Shown here: positions 1 to 9,162 of the stretch, in pieces | Layout of the letters: the number at the start of each line of letters is the position of its first letter | How positions within the stretch are numbered: position 1 is the stretch's first letter | Source of the DNA: Helicobacter pylori | Lineage (GTDB): Bacteria; Campylobacterota; Campylobacteria; Campylobacterales; Helicobacteraceae | Length of the DNA: 64,000 nucleotides | Assembly: GCF_001653455.1 (NCBI RefSeq) | Contig: NZ_CP011486.1 | Coordinates: 1,506,311 to 1,570,310 of the forward strand | Reading direction: 5' to 3' | Translations under genes and position numbers: made by a program | Notes under the pieces: generated by a model | Seen by the model: only the letters and a program-made list of their open reading frames with translations | The model's database searches: none | What the model was told of the DNA's origin: nothing

Positions 1-1
1 G

Positions 2-1522
2 TTTTCTGTGCCTTCTTTGCTAGAAACTAAAGGCCCTAAAATCACTTTAGGTTTGGATTTAAGGGGGGGGTTAAACATGCTTTTAGGGGTGCAAACCGAT
101 GAGGCTTTAAAAAACAAGTATTTAAGCCTAGCGTCTGCATTAGAATACAACGCTAAAAAGCAAAACATCTTGCTTAAAGACATTAAATCTAGTTTAGAAG
201 GGGTTAGCTTTGAGCTTTTAGATGAAGATGAAGCGAAAAAGTTAGACGCGCTTTTAGTGGAGTTGCAAGACCATAGCCAGTTTGAAATCAAAAAAGAAGC
301 GGAGTTTTATAGCGTGAAGCTCACCCCTTTAGAGCAAGAAGAATTGCGTAAAAACACGATTTTGCAAGTCATAGGGATCATTCGTAACCGCTTGGATCAA
401 TTTGGTTTGGCAGAGCCTATAGTTATCCAACAAGGCCGAGAAGAAATTTCAGTGCAATTGCCCGGCATTAAGACCTTAGAAGAAGAACGGCGCGCTAAAG
501 ATTTGATTTCAAGATCCGCTCATTTGCAAATGATGGCAGTGGATGAAGAGCACAATAAAGATGCGATGAAAATGACGGATTTAGAGGCTCAAAAATTGGG
601 CAGTGTGTTATTGTCTGATGTGGAAATGGGGGGTAAGATCTTGCTCAAAGCGATCCCTATTTTAGATGGCGAAATGCTTACGGACGCTAAAGTGGTGTAT
701 GATCAAAACAACCAGCCGGTGGTGAGCTTTACTTTGGACGCCCAAGGGGCTAAGATTTTTGGGGATTTTTCAGGCGCGAATGTGGGCAAACGCATGGCGA
801 TCGTTTTGGACAATAAGGTCTATTCAGCCCCCGTGATCAGAGAACGCATTGGTGGGGGGAGCGGGCAAATTAGCGGGAATTTTAGCGTGGCTCAAGCGAG
901 CGATTTAGCGATCGCTTTAAGGAGTGGGGCGATGAGCGCGCCCATTCAGGTTTTAGAAAAAAGGATTATAGGCCCGAGTTTAGGGAAAGACAGCATTAAA
1001 ACTTCCATTATCGCTCTCATAGGGGGTTTTATTTTAGTGATGGGCTTTATGGTGTTGTATTACTCTATGGCTGGGGTGATCGCTTGTATGGCGTTAGTGG
1101 TGAATCTTTTTTTGATCGTGGCGGTGATGGCGATTTTTGGAGCGACGCTGACTTTACCGGGAATGGCAGGGATTGTTTTAACCGTGGGGATTGCCGTGGA
1201 TGCTAATATCATTATTAATGAGCGCATTAGAGAAGTGTTAAGAGAGGGCGAGGGCATCGCTAAAGCGATCCATTTAGGCTATATCAATGCGAGTAGAGCG
1301 ATTTTTGATTCCAATATCACCTCCTTGATCGCTTCGGTGTTACTATACGCTTATGGCACAGGAGCGATTAAAGGCTTTGCACTCACTACAGGCATTGGGA
1401 TTTTAGCCTCTATTATCACCGCTATTATAGGCACGCAAGGGATTTATCAAGCCCTTTTGCCTAAATTGACCCAAACAAAAAGCCTTTATTTTTGGTTTGG
1501 CGTGAAAAATAAAAGGGCTTAG
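2..1522 (+). CDS. secD: Protein translocase subunit SecD (5' end cut by window edge)
   Basis: SecD is an inner-membrane RND-type subunit that uses the proton gradient to help pull proteins through SecYEG on the periplasmic side. The reading frame is open to the window edge; the first internal start-like codon is a GTG at position 8, which reads as Val inside the protein, so the first membrane helix and true start lie upstream. The SecD motif TLGLDLRGG stands near visible residue 13, a large periplasmic domain follows, and five membrane segments fill roughly residues 335-485, with the conserved [15 protein letters not shown] motif near residue 398. secF follows after 8 bases, so they are co-transcribed. 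Corresponds to HP1550. The family assignment is firm. Confidence 0.97.
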   Translation, partial: FSVPSLLETKGPKITLGLDLRGGLNMLLGVQTDEALKNKYLSLASALEYNAKKQNILLKDIKSSLEGVSFELLDEDEAKKLDALLVELQDHSQFEIKKEAEFYSVKLTPLEQEELRKNTILQVIGIIRNRLDQFGLAEPIVIQQGREEISVQLPGIKTLEEERRAKDLISRSAHLQMMAVDEEHNKDAMKMTDLEAQKLGSVLLSDVEMGGKILLKAIPILDGEMLTDAKVVYDQNNQPVVSFTLDAQGAKIFGDFSGANVGKRMAIVLDNKVYSAPVIRERIGGGSGQISGNFSVAQASDLAIALRSGAMSAPIQVLEKRIIGPSLGKDSIKTSIIALIGGFILVMGFMVLYYSMAGVIACMALVVNLFLIVAVMAIFGATLTLPGMAGIVLTVGIAVDANIIINERIREVLREGEGIAKAIHLGYINASRAIFDSNITSLIASVLLYAYGTGAIKGFALTTGIGILASIITAIIGTQGIYQALLPKLTQTKSLYFWFGVKNKRA

Positions 1523-1530
1523 GAGTTTTT

Positions 1531-2502
1531 ATGGAATTATTCAAGCAAACGAGAATCTTAAGCTTCATGCGTTATTCCAATTATGGGGTGATTCTTTCAG
1601 CGATTTTAGTGCTTTTGGCGTTAGGGCTTTTGTTTTTTAAGGGGTTTTCTTTAGGGATTGATTTTGCCGGGGGGAGTTTGGTGCAGGTGCGTTATGCACA
1701 AAACGCTCCCATTAAAGAAGTGCGCGCTCTTTTTGAAAAAGAAAATCGTTTTAAGGGCGTTCAAGTGAGCGAGTTTGGCTCTAAAGAAGAGATTTTAATC
1801 AAATTCCCTTTTGTAGAAACAGCCCAAAATGAAGATTTGAACGCTATCGTGGCTAACATTCTAAAACCCAGTGGCGATTTTGAAATCCGTAAATTTGACA
1901 CCGTAGGCCCTAGAGTGGGGAGCGAGTTGAAAGAAAAGGGCATTTTGTCGCTGATTTTAGCCTTAATGGCGATCATGATTTATGTGAGTTTCCGCTATGA
2001 ATGGCGTTTCGCTTTGGCGAGCGTTATCGCGCTTGTGCATGATGTGATTTTAGTGGCAAGCTCAGTAATCCTTTTTAAAATTGATATGAATTTAGAAGTG
2101 ATTGCGGCTTTACTCACTTTGATTGGGTATTCTATTAACGATACGATCATTATCTTTGACAGGATTAGAGAAGAAATGTTGTCTCAAAAAACTAAAAACG
2201 CCATTCAAGCCATTGATGAAGCCATTTCTAGCACGCTCACGCGCACGCTTTTAACTTCTTTAACCGTGTTTTTTGTGGTGTTGATTTTATGCGTGTTTGG
2301 GAGTAAGATCATCATTGGTTTTTCATTGCCCATGCTAATAGGCACGATCGTAGGGACTTATAGCTCTATTTTCATTGCCCCTAAGGTGGCGTTGTTGTTA
2401 GGCTTTGATATGGATAAATATTATGAGAATGAGGCTAGAAAAGTCAAAAAAGCTCAAGAGAAAGAAAAAATGCGCCGTTTGTATGAGGGCGGTCAAGTTT
2501 AA
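1531..2502 (+). CDS. secF: Protein translocase subunit SecF
   Basis: Partner of SecD in the SecDF proton-driven export motor. 323 aa, a usual SecF length. One N-terminal membrane helix, then the SecF signature GIDFAGGSLVQVRY near residue 40, a periplasmic domain, and a C-terminal five-helix bundle carrying GYSINDTIIIFDRIREE around residue 205. An AGGAGT ribosome site lies just before the ATG, overlapping the end of secD. The tail after residue 300 is highly charged and cytosolic. The next gene starts 9 bases downstream, again after an AAGGAG site, so secD-secF-membrane protein-leuS reads as one operon. Confidence 0.97.
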   Translation: MELFKQTRILSFMRYSNYGVILSAILVLLALGLLFFKGFSLGIDFAGGSLVQVRYAQNAPIKEVRALFEKENRFKGVQVSEFGSKEEILIKFPFVETAQNEDLNAIVANILKPSGDFEIRKFDTVGPRVGSELKEKGILSLILALMAIMIYVSFRYEWRFALASVIALVHDVILVASSVILFKIDMNLEVIAALLTLIGYSINDTIIIFDRIREEMLSQKTKNAIQAIDEAISSTLTRTLLTSLTVFFVVLILCVFGSKIIIGFSLPMLIGTIVGTYSSIFIAPKVALLLGFDMDKYYENEARKVKKAQEKEKMRRLYEGGQV

Positions 2503-2511
2503 GGAGTTTCT

Positions 2512-2850
2512 ATGGATTGGGGTCGGGTCATTCATGTGCTATTCAGTCTTATTTCTTTAACCACCATTGCGGGGTTTTTGTATGAGCCTAACACGGTAGT
2601 GTTGTTTGTAGCGCTCGCTTTAAACCTGATTTCTGTTACGCTTAAAATTGGGGTGTGCAAGCGTTTCGCTTCAGAATTATTGGCTAGCTCTCTAGCCACC
2701 GTGTTGCACCTCATACCGGCATTTGTGTTTTTACAGATTTTGAATAATTTGGTTACAGCTTACATGCTGATGATTGGGGCGTTGATTAGCAACGCTTTTA
2801 GTTTGATCTTTTTATTGATTGAAAGCGTTGTAACGAGCGAAACAGACTAG
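2512..2850 (+). CDS. Small multi-pass membrane protein of unknown function
   Basis: 112 aa, almost entirely hydrophobic, with about three to four predicted membrane helices (for example residues 10-35, 40-60 and 65-105). I see no catalytic or metal-binding motif and do not recognise a named family. It has a good Shine-Dalgarno site (AAGGAG, 6 bases before ATG) and sits in a tight run between secF and leuS (9 bases on each side), which argues that it is a real, co-expressed gene. The same position in H. pylori 26695 is, from memory, a conserved hypothetical inner-membrane protein (HP1548). Its placement beside secDF does not prove a role in export. Confidence 0.88.
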   Translation: MDWGRVIHVLFSLISLTTIAGFLYEPNTVVLFVALALNLISVTLKIGVCKRFASELLASSLATVLHLIPAFVFLQILNNLVTAYMLMIGALISNAFSLIFLLIESVVTSETD

Positions 2851-2859
2851 GGGATAGCG

Positions 2860-5280
2860 ATGGATTTTATCAATATAGAAAAAAAATGGCAAGAATTTTG
2901 GTGGAAAAATAAGAGTTTTGAGCCTAAAGACGATTTTAATCTCCCTAAAAAATACATTTTGAGCATGCTGCCTTATCCTAGTGGGGAAATCCACATGGGG
3001 CATGTGCGCAATTACACCATTGGCGATGCTTTAGCGCGCTATTATCGTTTGCATAATTACAATGTGTTGCACCCTATGGGGTTTGATTCTTTTGGGATGC
3101 CTGCAGAAAACGCCGCCATTAAGCATGGTATCCACCCTAAAACCTGGACTTATGAAAACATTGAAAACATGCAAAAAGAGTTTGAAGCTTTAGGGTTTTC
3201 TTTTGCTAAAAATAGGGAATTTGCCACTTCAGATCCTAATTACACGGAATTTGAGCAACAATTTTTCATTGACTTGTGGGAAAAAGGATTGATTTATCGC
3301 AAAAAAGCCATGCTCAATTGGTGCCCTAACGATAAAACCGTTTTGGCCAATGAACAAGTCATAGAGGGGAGGTGTTGGCGTTGCGATACAGAAGTGATTC
3401 AAAAAGAACTCTATCAATATTATTTGAAAATCACAAACTACGCTGAAGAATTGTTAAAAGATTTAGAGACTTTAGAAAATCATTGGCCTTCTCAAGTCCT
3501 AATCATGCAAAAAAATTGGATAGGGAAATCCAGCGGGTTGCAATTTGGCTTTAAAATCGCTGATGAGTGCTTGAAAGTTTGCAATAACATTCAAGAAATT
3601 GAAGTCTTTACCACAAGAGCGGATACCATTTATGGCGTAACCTACATTGCAATCGCCCCAGAACACCCTTTAGTAGAGCATGCCATCAAGCATGTAAGCC
3701 AAGAGGATTTAAAAACCATTAAAGCGATTTTAAACACGACCCAAAGAGAAAGATCTTTGGAGAAAAAGGGGGCGTTTTTAGGCATTTATGCTATCCACCC
3801 TTTAACGAAGCAAAAAATCCCTGTTTGGGTGGCCAATTTCGCCCTAGCCAATTACGGCTCTGGGGCGTTAATGGGTGTGCCTGCTTGCGATGAAAGGGAT
3901 TTTGAATTCGCTAATCTTTATCATATCCCTATTAAAGTGATCACTCAAAGCTCTCAAAATTTGCCCCACACCAAAGAAGAAATTTTAAAAAATAGTGGGG
4001 AGTGGAGCAACCTTTCTAGCTCAGTGGCCAGAGAGCAAATCATCGCTTATTTTGAAAAAGAAAACCTCGGTAAAAGAGTGATCAACTACCGCTTGCAAGA
4101 TTGGGGGGTGAGCCGTCAAAGGTATTGGGGAGCGCCCATTCCTATGATTCATTGCAAACATTGCGGGATCGTGCCTGAAACCCAACTACCGGTAACTTTA
4201 CCCGAAGATATTGTGATTGATGGGGAGGGCAATCCTTTAGAAAAGCATGCCAGTTGGAAATTCACCCAATGCCCTAAATGCCACAAGGACGCTTTAAGAG
4301 AAACAGATACGATGGACACTTTCATCCAATCTAGTTGGTATTTCTTGCGCTACACCACCCCTAAAAATCAGCGTGAAAATCAAGCATTTGATCAAAACTA
4401 CTTGAAGTATTTCATGCCTGTGGATACTTATATTGGCGGCATTGAACATGCGATTTTGCACTTATTATACGCGCGCTTTTTCACTAAAGCTTTAAGGGAT
4501 TTGGGTTATATTGATTTAGATGAGCCTTTCAAACAGCTTATCACTCAAGGCATGGTCTTAAAAGATGGCGCTAAAATGAGCAAATCTAAAGGCAATGTCG
4601 TTAGCCCTAAAGAAATACTCAAAAAATACGGGGCGGATGCGGCAAGGCTTTTTATCCTTTTTGCTGCCCCACCGGCTAAAGAATTGGAATGGAATGACAG
4701 CGCTTTAGAGGGGGCGCATCGGTTTATCAAGCGCTTATACGACAAATCAAACGCCATTAATCCTACCACTTCTAAACCTGAATTTAAAGAAGCGAGCTTG
4801 AATGAAGCAGAAAAACTAGCCCGCAAAAAAGTCTATGAAGCGTTGAAAAAATCGCATGAAATCTTCAATAAGACTGAAAGCGCTTACGCGTTTAACACTT
4901 TGATTGCAAGTTGCATGGAGGCTTTGAACGCTTTGAATGCACAAAATAATGAGCAAATTTTATGCGAAGGCTATTTCGTGTTATTGCAAATTTTAGAGCC
5001 TATAATCCCGCACACCGCATGGGAATTGAGCGAAAGGCTTTTTAAAAGAGCGAATTTTAAGCCCATAGCGATAGATGAGAGCGCTTTAATAGAAGACTTT
5101 ATGACTTTAGGGCTTACCATTAATGGCAAAAGGCGCGCGGAATTGAAAGTTGATATTAACGCCAGTAAAGAAGAAATCCTCGCTTTGGCTAAAAAAGAAT
5201 TGGAGAAATATTTAGAAAATGCGAGCGTTAAAAAAGAAATTTATGTGCCTAATAAGCTTGTTAATTTTGTTGTCGCATGA
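2860..5280 (+). CDS. leuS: Leucyl-tRNA synthetase
   Basis: Class Ia aminoacyl-tRNA synthetase that charges tRNA-Leu in the cytosol. 806 aa. The HIGH motif appears as [16 protein letters not shown] near residue 38; the KMSKS loop is seen as KMSKSKGN near residue 571. Between them lie cysteine pairs typical of the LeuRS zinc insert and the CP1 editing domain (the T-rich segment around [15 protein letters not shown], about residue 248, and the [13 protein letters not shown] segment near residue 340 that holds the editing aspartate). A helical anticodon-binding domain and a short C-terminal domain finish the protein. The stop overlaps the start of the next gene by 4 bases (ATGA). Confidence 0.98.
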   Translation: MDFINIEKKWQEFWWKNKSFEPKDDFNLPKKYILSMLPYPSGEIHMGHVRNYTIGDALARYYRLHNYNVLHPMGFDSFGMPAENAAIKHGIHPKTWTYENIENMQKEFEALGFSFAKNREFATSDPNYTEFEQQFFIDLWEKGLIYRKKAMLNWCPNDKTVLANEQVIEGRCWRCDTEVIQKELYQYYLKITNYAEELLKDLETLENHWPSQVLIMQKNWIGKSSGLQFGFKIADECLKVCNNIQEIEVFTTRADTIYGVTYIAIAPEHPLVEHAIKHVSQEDLKTIKAILNTTQRERSLEKKGAFLGIYAIHPLTKQKIPVWVANFALANYGSGALMGVPACDERDFEFANLYHIPIKVITQSSQNLPHTKEEILKNSGEWSNLSSSVAREQIIAYFEKENLGKRVINYRLQDWGVSRQRYWGAPIPMIHCKHCGIVPETQLPVTLPEDIVIDGEGNPLEKHASWKFTQCPKCHKDALRETDTMDTFIQSSWYFLRYTTPKNQRENQAFDQNYLKYFMPVDTYIGGIEHAILHLLYARFFTKALRDLGYIDLDEPFKQLITQGMVLKDGAKMSKSKGNVVSPKEILKKYGADAARLFILFAAPPAKELEWNDSALEGAHRFIKRLYDKSNAINPTTSKPEFKEASLNEAEKLARKKVYEALKKSHEIFNKTESAYAFNTLIASCMEALNALNAQNNEQILCEGYFVLLQILEPIIPHTAWELSERLFKRANFKPIAIDESALIEDFMTLGLTINGKRRAELKVDINASKEEILALAKKELEKYLENASVKKEIYVPNKLVNFVVA

Positions 5281-5795
5281 TTTTTAGGGCTTTCTTTTTC
5301 TTTATTGTGTTGTTTTTGTTCAAGGGCTGTGGGTATAAACCTATCGCTGCTTACGCTCAAAACGCTTTAGGCGATAGCGTGTATGTGAAACTCATTGTGA
5401 ATTTGCCTAACCCTGAAAACTCTGTAGAATTTAAAGACTTGATGAATCGTTTGGTGGTGCAACGCTTCCAAAACCGCCTAGCGAGTGAAAAGGATGCAGA
5501 TTCTATTATTATCATAGAAATCACGAATGTAACCGATACGAGCATCACGCAAAATAAAGAAGGCTTTACGACTTTCTATCGCGCGACTGTGTTTGTAAAC
5601 TACACCTATGATAATAAAAGAGGCACGCAAAAGACTTTTCAAAATAGCGGATATTACAATTATGCCGTGAATTTGCAAGACCCTCTTAACACCTACCAGA
5701 ACCGCTATTATGCGATCAATCAGGCTGTGGAGCAAACTTTGACTAAATTTGTCGCTCAAATCGCTTATGAAGGGAAATTCAATAATGAAAAATAG
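5277..5795 (+). CDS. lptE: LPS-assembly lipoprotein LptE-like
   Basis: Predicted outer-membrane lipoprotein that plugs the LptD barrel in LPS export. 172 aa with a short hydrophobic signal ending in the lipobox-like LFKGC at about residues 14-18, directly followed by GYKP, a typical LptE beginning. The rest is mixed alpha/beta with Asp/Asn-rich turns, as in this family. The start ATG overlaps the leuS stop (ATGA), and its own 3' end overlaps folC by 11 bases. LptA and LptC are encoded separately in this window (about 30.0-31.2 kb), which fits the scattered lpt genes of Helicobacter. Sequence identity in LptE is low, so the name rests on the lipobox, size and HP1546 position. Confidence 0.8.
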   Translation: MIFRAFFFFIVLFLFKGCGYKPIAAYAQNALGDSVYVKLIVNLPNPENSVEFKDLMNRLVVQRFQNRLASEKDADSIIIIEITNVTDTSITQNKEGFTTFYRATVFVNYTYDNKRGTQKTFQNSGYYNYAVNLQDPLNTYQNRYYAINQAVEQTLTKFVAQIAYEGKFNNEK

Positions 5796-6960
5796 CCCTT
5801 TGAAAGGATTGAAAGCGTTTTTAGAAACAAAGCCTAAGGAATACCACAAATTTGACCCTAGCCGTTTCATTCAAATTTACAAGGATTTTAAAAACGCTTT
5901 TTTTGAGATTCAAGCGAAAGTCATTCACATTGTAGGGACGAATGGCAAGGGCAGCACAGGGCGGTTTTTAACCCTTTTGTTAGCCGATCAAAATTTTAAG
6001 GTGTTGCATTTCACTTCACCGCATGTTTTTGAATTTAGGGAGCGCTTTTTTTTGAATGGTTCTATCATTAGTGAAAACGCTTTAGAAAACGCCCACCAGC
6101 AATTGCAATCACACGCTTTCAGTAGTGCTTGTTCGTATTTTGAATACGCTACCTTACTGGCTGTCATGCTCGCTAAAGATTGCGATTACCTCATCTTAGA
6201 AGCAGGGCTTGGGGGGGAGTTTGACAGCACAAACGCTTTAGAAAAAACGCTGAGCGTTTTCACCCCCATTGACTATGATCATAAGGAATTTTTAGGGGAT
6301 AGTTTAGAAAGCATTGCGACCACTAAATTAAGAGCGATGGGCCCTCTTAATATCATTGCCCCCCAACAAGAATTGGTTTTAAATATAGCTCAAAAAATCG
6401 CCAAAGACAAACATGCGCAATTGATTGTGGTTCAAAATAAAATTTCACAAGAAGTGAAAGCCTACATTGAACGCCACCATTTAGCCCATTTTTTAGCGAT
6501 GAATCTAGAAGTGGCCCTGAAGGCGTTTGAAACGCTGTTGCCATGCGATAGACAAAAAGTTTTGCAACGCTTAAAGCCTTTGGATTTAATCGGCCGTTGC
6601 GAGCTTTTAAGCCCTAACATTTTAATAGATGTGGGGCATAACCCCCATAGCGCCAAGGTCTTAAAAGAAGAAATCAAGCGCGTTTTTAACGCTAAAATCA
6701 TTTTAATTTATAATTGCTATCAAGATAAAGACGCTTTTGGGGTGCTAGAAATTTTAAAACCGGTAATTAAAAAGGTTTTGATTTTAAAATTGCATGAAGA
6801 AAGAGTCATAAAATTAGAAACGCTTCAAGGGATTTTAGAAAATTTAGGGTTAGAACACGCTTTGTTTGAAGAAGTGAAAGAAAACGAAAATTATTTGGTG
6901 TATGGCTCATTTTTGGTCGTCAATGCTTTTTATGAACGCTATCAAAAGAAGAGGGATTGA
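5785..6960 (+). CDS. folC: Folylpolyglutamate synthase / dihydrofolate synthase
   Basis: Mur-ligase-family enzyme that adds glutamate to folates (and to dihydropteroate). The P-loop IVGTNGKGSTGRF is clear near residue 47, followed by the ATP-dependent ligase central domain (EAGLGGEFDSTNA near residue 145) and the C-terminal domain with DVGHNPHSAK near residue 288. I chose the ATG at 5785 because an AGGGAA site lies 8 bases upstream and the protein then starts [12 protein letters not shown]; an upstream in-frame start at 5749 would add 12 residues that lie wholly inside lptE. The stop overlaps the next start by one base (TGATG). Confidence 0.95.
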   Translation: MKNSPLKGLKAFLETKPKEYHKFDPSRFIQIYKDFKNAFFEIQAKVIHIVGTNGKGSTGRFLTLLLADQNFKVLHFTSPHVFEFRERFFLNGSIISENALENAHQQLQSHAFSSACSYFEYATLLAVMLAKDCDYLILEAGLGGEFDSTNALEKTLSVFTPIDYDHKEFLGDSLESIATTKLRAMGPLNIIAPQQELVLNIAQKIAKDKHAQLIVVQNKISQEVKAYIERHHLAHFLAMNLEVALKAFETLLPCDRQKVLQRLKPLDLIGRCELLSPNILIDVGHNPHSAKVLKEEIKRVFNAKIILIYNCYQDKDAFGVLEILKPVIKKVLILKLHEERVIKLETLQGILENLGLEHALFEEVKENENYLVYGSFLVVNAFYERYQKKRD

Positions 6961-7886
6961 TGCCGCAAAACCAACTTATGATCACCATCATTGATGAATC
7001 AGGATCTAAACAGCTCAAATTTTCTAAAAATTTAAAACGCAACCTCATCATTGCTACCGCTATTCTTTTATTGATCGTGGGGCTTGGCGTGTTTTTTTTA
7101 AAATTTTTGATCGCTAAAATGGACACGATGACAAGCGAGAGGAATGCGGTTTTAAGGGATTTTAGGGATTTGTATCAAAAAAATTACGCCTTAGAAAAAG
7201 AGATTAAAAACAAGCGAGAAGAGCTTTTTATTGTGGGGCAAAAGATTCGTGGAATAGAATCCTTAATTGAAGTCAAAAGAGGGGCTAATGGGGGGGTGCA
7301 TCTTTATGATGAAGTGGATTTAAAAAATTTGAGCCTGGCTCAAAAACATTTAGCACTCATGCTCATTCCTAATGGCATGCCCTTGAAAACTTATAGCGCG
7401 ATTAAACCCACTAAAGAAAGAAACCACCCCATTAAAAAGATCAAGGGTATTGAATCCGGGCTTGATTTCATTGCACCATTAAACACGCCCGTTTATGCGA
7501 GCGCTGATGGGATTGTGGATTTTGTGAAGACGAATTCTAATGTGGGGTATGGGAACTTGGTGCGCATTGAGCATGCGTTTGGGTTTAGCTCCATTTACAC
7601 GCATTTAGATCATGTCAATGTGCAGCCTAAAAGCTTTATCCAAAAAGGGCAATTGATTGGCTATAGCGGGAAGAGCGGGAATAGCGGAGGCGAAAAATTG
7701 CATTATGAAGTGCGGTTTTTGGGTAAAATTTTAGACGCAGAGAAATTTCTGACATGGGATTTGGAGCATTTCCAAAGCGCTTTAGAAGAAAATAAATTTA
7801 TTGAATGGAAGAATTTGTTTTGGGTTTTAGAAGATATTGTCCAGCTCCAAGAGCATGTGGATAAAGACGCTTTAATAAGCCAGTAA
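6960..7886 (+). CDS. csd2: Csd2, LytM-fold cell-shape protein (apparently non-catalytic)
   Basis: Member of the helical cell-shape set of H. pylori (HP1544). About 308 aa: one N-terminal membrane helix (residues 23-45), a coiled-coil stretch to about 110, and a C-terminal M23/LytM domain (about 140-260). The zinc ligands of active LytM enzymes are damaged: where Csd1 next door has NHTGLDL, Csd2 has IESGLDF (Glu replaces the first His), and where Csd1 has HLHYEV, Csd2 has KLHYEV (first His of HxH lost). The published picture of Csd2 is a partner that stabilises Csd1 in the cell-wall-trimming complex. Start taken as ATG at 6960, overlapping the folC stop; a TTG one codon earlier is possible. 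Confidence 0.93.
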   Translation: MPQNQLMITIIDESGSKQLKFSKNLKRNLIIATAILLLIVGLGVFFLKFLIAKMDTMTSERNAVLRDFRDLYQKNYALEKEIKNKREELFIVGQKIRGIESLIEVKRGANGGVHLYDEVDLKNLSLAQKHLALMLIPNGMPLKTYSAIKPTKERNHPIKKIKGIESGLDFIAPLNTPVYASADGIVDFVKTNSNVGYGNLVRIEHAFGFSSIYTHLDHVNVQPKSFIQKGQLIGYSGKSGNSGGEKLHYEVRFLGKILDAEKFLTWDLEHFQSALEENKFIEWKNLFWVLEDIVQLQEHVDKDALISQ

Positions 7887-7894
7887 GGATTTTG

Positions 7895-8830
7895 GTGTTT
7901 TTAGACAGGCGTTTGATTGTAATGATTACAGACTCTAAAGGGAGTCGTTACATTAATGTGCATATCCTATTCCGTCAAATTGGCTTGTATGCACTTTTGA
8001 GCGTTATAGGTTCTTTGTTGTTTTTGGGTATTTCATTATTGGTTTTGAATAAAGAAATTAGAAATATTGACCATCAGCATGCCCTAATCACTAAAGAATT
8101 TGAGAAAAAAAGAGAGACTAATGAAAAGCTTTCTTTGCAAATGGATGAGTTTTTAGACGATTTGCAACTCTCAGGGGAGCGCATCAACGATTTAGAAGAA
8201 GTGGTGGGGGTGAATAGGCCTGAAGAAAAAGAAGAGGGGGATTTATCAAGCCGCTTGGATGTCGCTGGGATTACTGGGCTTCAAAAAAGCTTTATCATGC
8301 GCCTTATCCCTAACGACTACCCATTAGAGTCGTATCGGCGTGTTTCAGCCGCCTTCAATAAAAGAATCCACCCTATTTTGCATGTATTGCATAACCATAC
8401 CGGCCTTGATCTAAGCACCGCTATTAACACCCCCGTGTATGCGAGCGCGAGCGGGGTAGTGGGGTTAGCGAGTAAGGGTTGGAATGGAGGGTATGGGAAT
8501 TTGATTAAAGTTTTCCACCCTTTTGGTTTTAAAACCTACTACGCCCATTTGAATAAAATTGTCGTAAAAACAGGCGAATTTGTCAAAAAAGGGCAGTTGA
8601 TTGGGTATAGTGGTAATACAGGAATGAGTACAGGACCGCATTTGCATTATGAAGTGCGTTTTTTGGATCAACCCATAAACCCCATGAGTTTCACCAAATG
8701 GAACATGAAAGATTTTGAAGAAGTTTTCAATAAAGAAAGGAGCATCAGATGGCAATCTTTGATAACAATAATAAATCGGTTAATGCAAAAACAGGACCAG
8801 CGACCATTGTCGCTCAAGGCACAAAAATAA
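7895..8830 (+). CDS. csd1: Csd1, M23 endopeptidase for helical cell shape
   Basis: Zinc D,D-endopeptidase that relaxes peptidoglycan crosslinks to give the helical cell shape (HP1543). About 311 aa: membrane helix at residues 28-50, coiled coil to about 105, and a LytM domain with the complete ligand set (H and D in NHTGLDLST near residue 168, and HLHYEVRF near residue 250). It follows csd2 by 8 bases. The start is either TTG at 7892 or GTG at 7895; the AAGGA at 7885 is better spaced for the GTG. Its last 82 bases overlap ccmA in another frame, so the two are translationally linked. It is paralogous to csd2. Confidence 0.94.
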   Translation: MFLDRRLIVMITDSKGSRYINVHILFRQIGLYALLSVIGSLLFLGISLLVLNKEIRNIDHQHALITKEFEKKRETNEKLSLQMDEFLDDLQLSGERINDLEEVVGVNRPEEKEEGDLSSRLDVAGITGLQKSFIMRLIPNDYPLESYRRVSAAFNKRIHPILHVLHNHTGLDLSTAINTPVYASASGVVGLASKGWNGGYGNLIKVFHPFGFKTYYAHLNKIVVKTGEFVKKGQLIGYSGNTGMSTGPHLHYEVRFLDQPINPMSFTKWNMKDFEEVFNKERSIRWQSLITIINRLMQKQDQRPLSLKAQK

Positions 8831-9159
8831 AGGGTGAGCTTCATTTAGATTACCATTTGCATGTAGATGGCGAATTAGAAGGGGTGGTGCATTCTAAAAG
8901 CACGGTGGTGATCGGGCAAACCGGCTCGGTGGTGGGTGAGATTTTTGCTAATAAGTTGGTGGTTAATGGCAAGTTCACTGGCACGGTGGAAGCGGAAATA
9001 GTAGAAATCATGCCTTTAGGGCGCCTTGATGGTAAAATCTCTAGTCAAGAGCTTGTGGTGGAAAGAAAGGGGATTTTAATTGGAGAGACTCGCCCTAAAA
9101 ATCTGCAAGGGGGGGCGTTGTTAATCAACGAGCAAGAAAAGAAAATTGAAAATAAATAG
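8749..9159 (+). CDS. ccmA: CcmA bactofilin, cell-curvature cytoskeleton
   Basis: Bactofilin (DUF583 fold): short beta-helical protein that polymerises without nucleotide and positions the Csd1/Csd2 complex at the inner membrane. 136 aa; after about 17 N-terminal residues comes the bactofilin core with its repeating Gly/Val pattern (TIVAQGTKIKGELHLD to about residue 110), and a short charged tail. An AAAGGAG site lies 7 bases before the chosen ATG at 8749, inside csd1. The gene shares 82 bases with csd1, and mfd starts 3 bases after its stop, so the operon continues. Confidence 0.94.
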   Translation: MAIFDNNNKSVNAKTGPATIVAQGTKIKGELHLDYHLHVDGELEGVVHSKSTVVIGQTGSVVGEIFANKLVVNGKFTGTVEAEIVEIMPLGRLDGKISSQELVVERKGILIGETRPKNLQGGALLINEQEKKIENK

Positions 9160-9162
9160 GAA

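Noticed and set aside
5478-5870. 130-codon minus-strand frame across lptE and folC
   Set aside because: Fully antisense to two well-supported genes; no family features.
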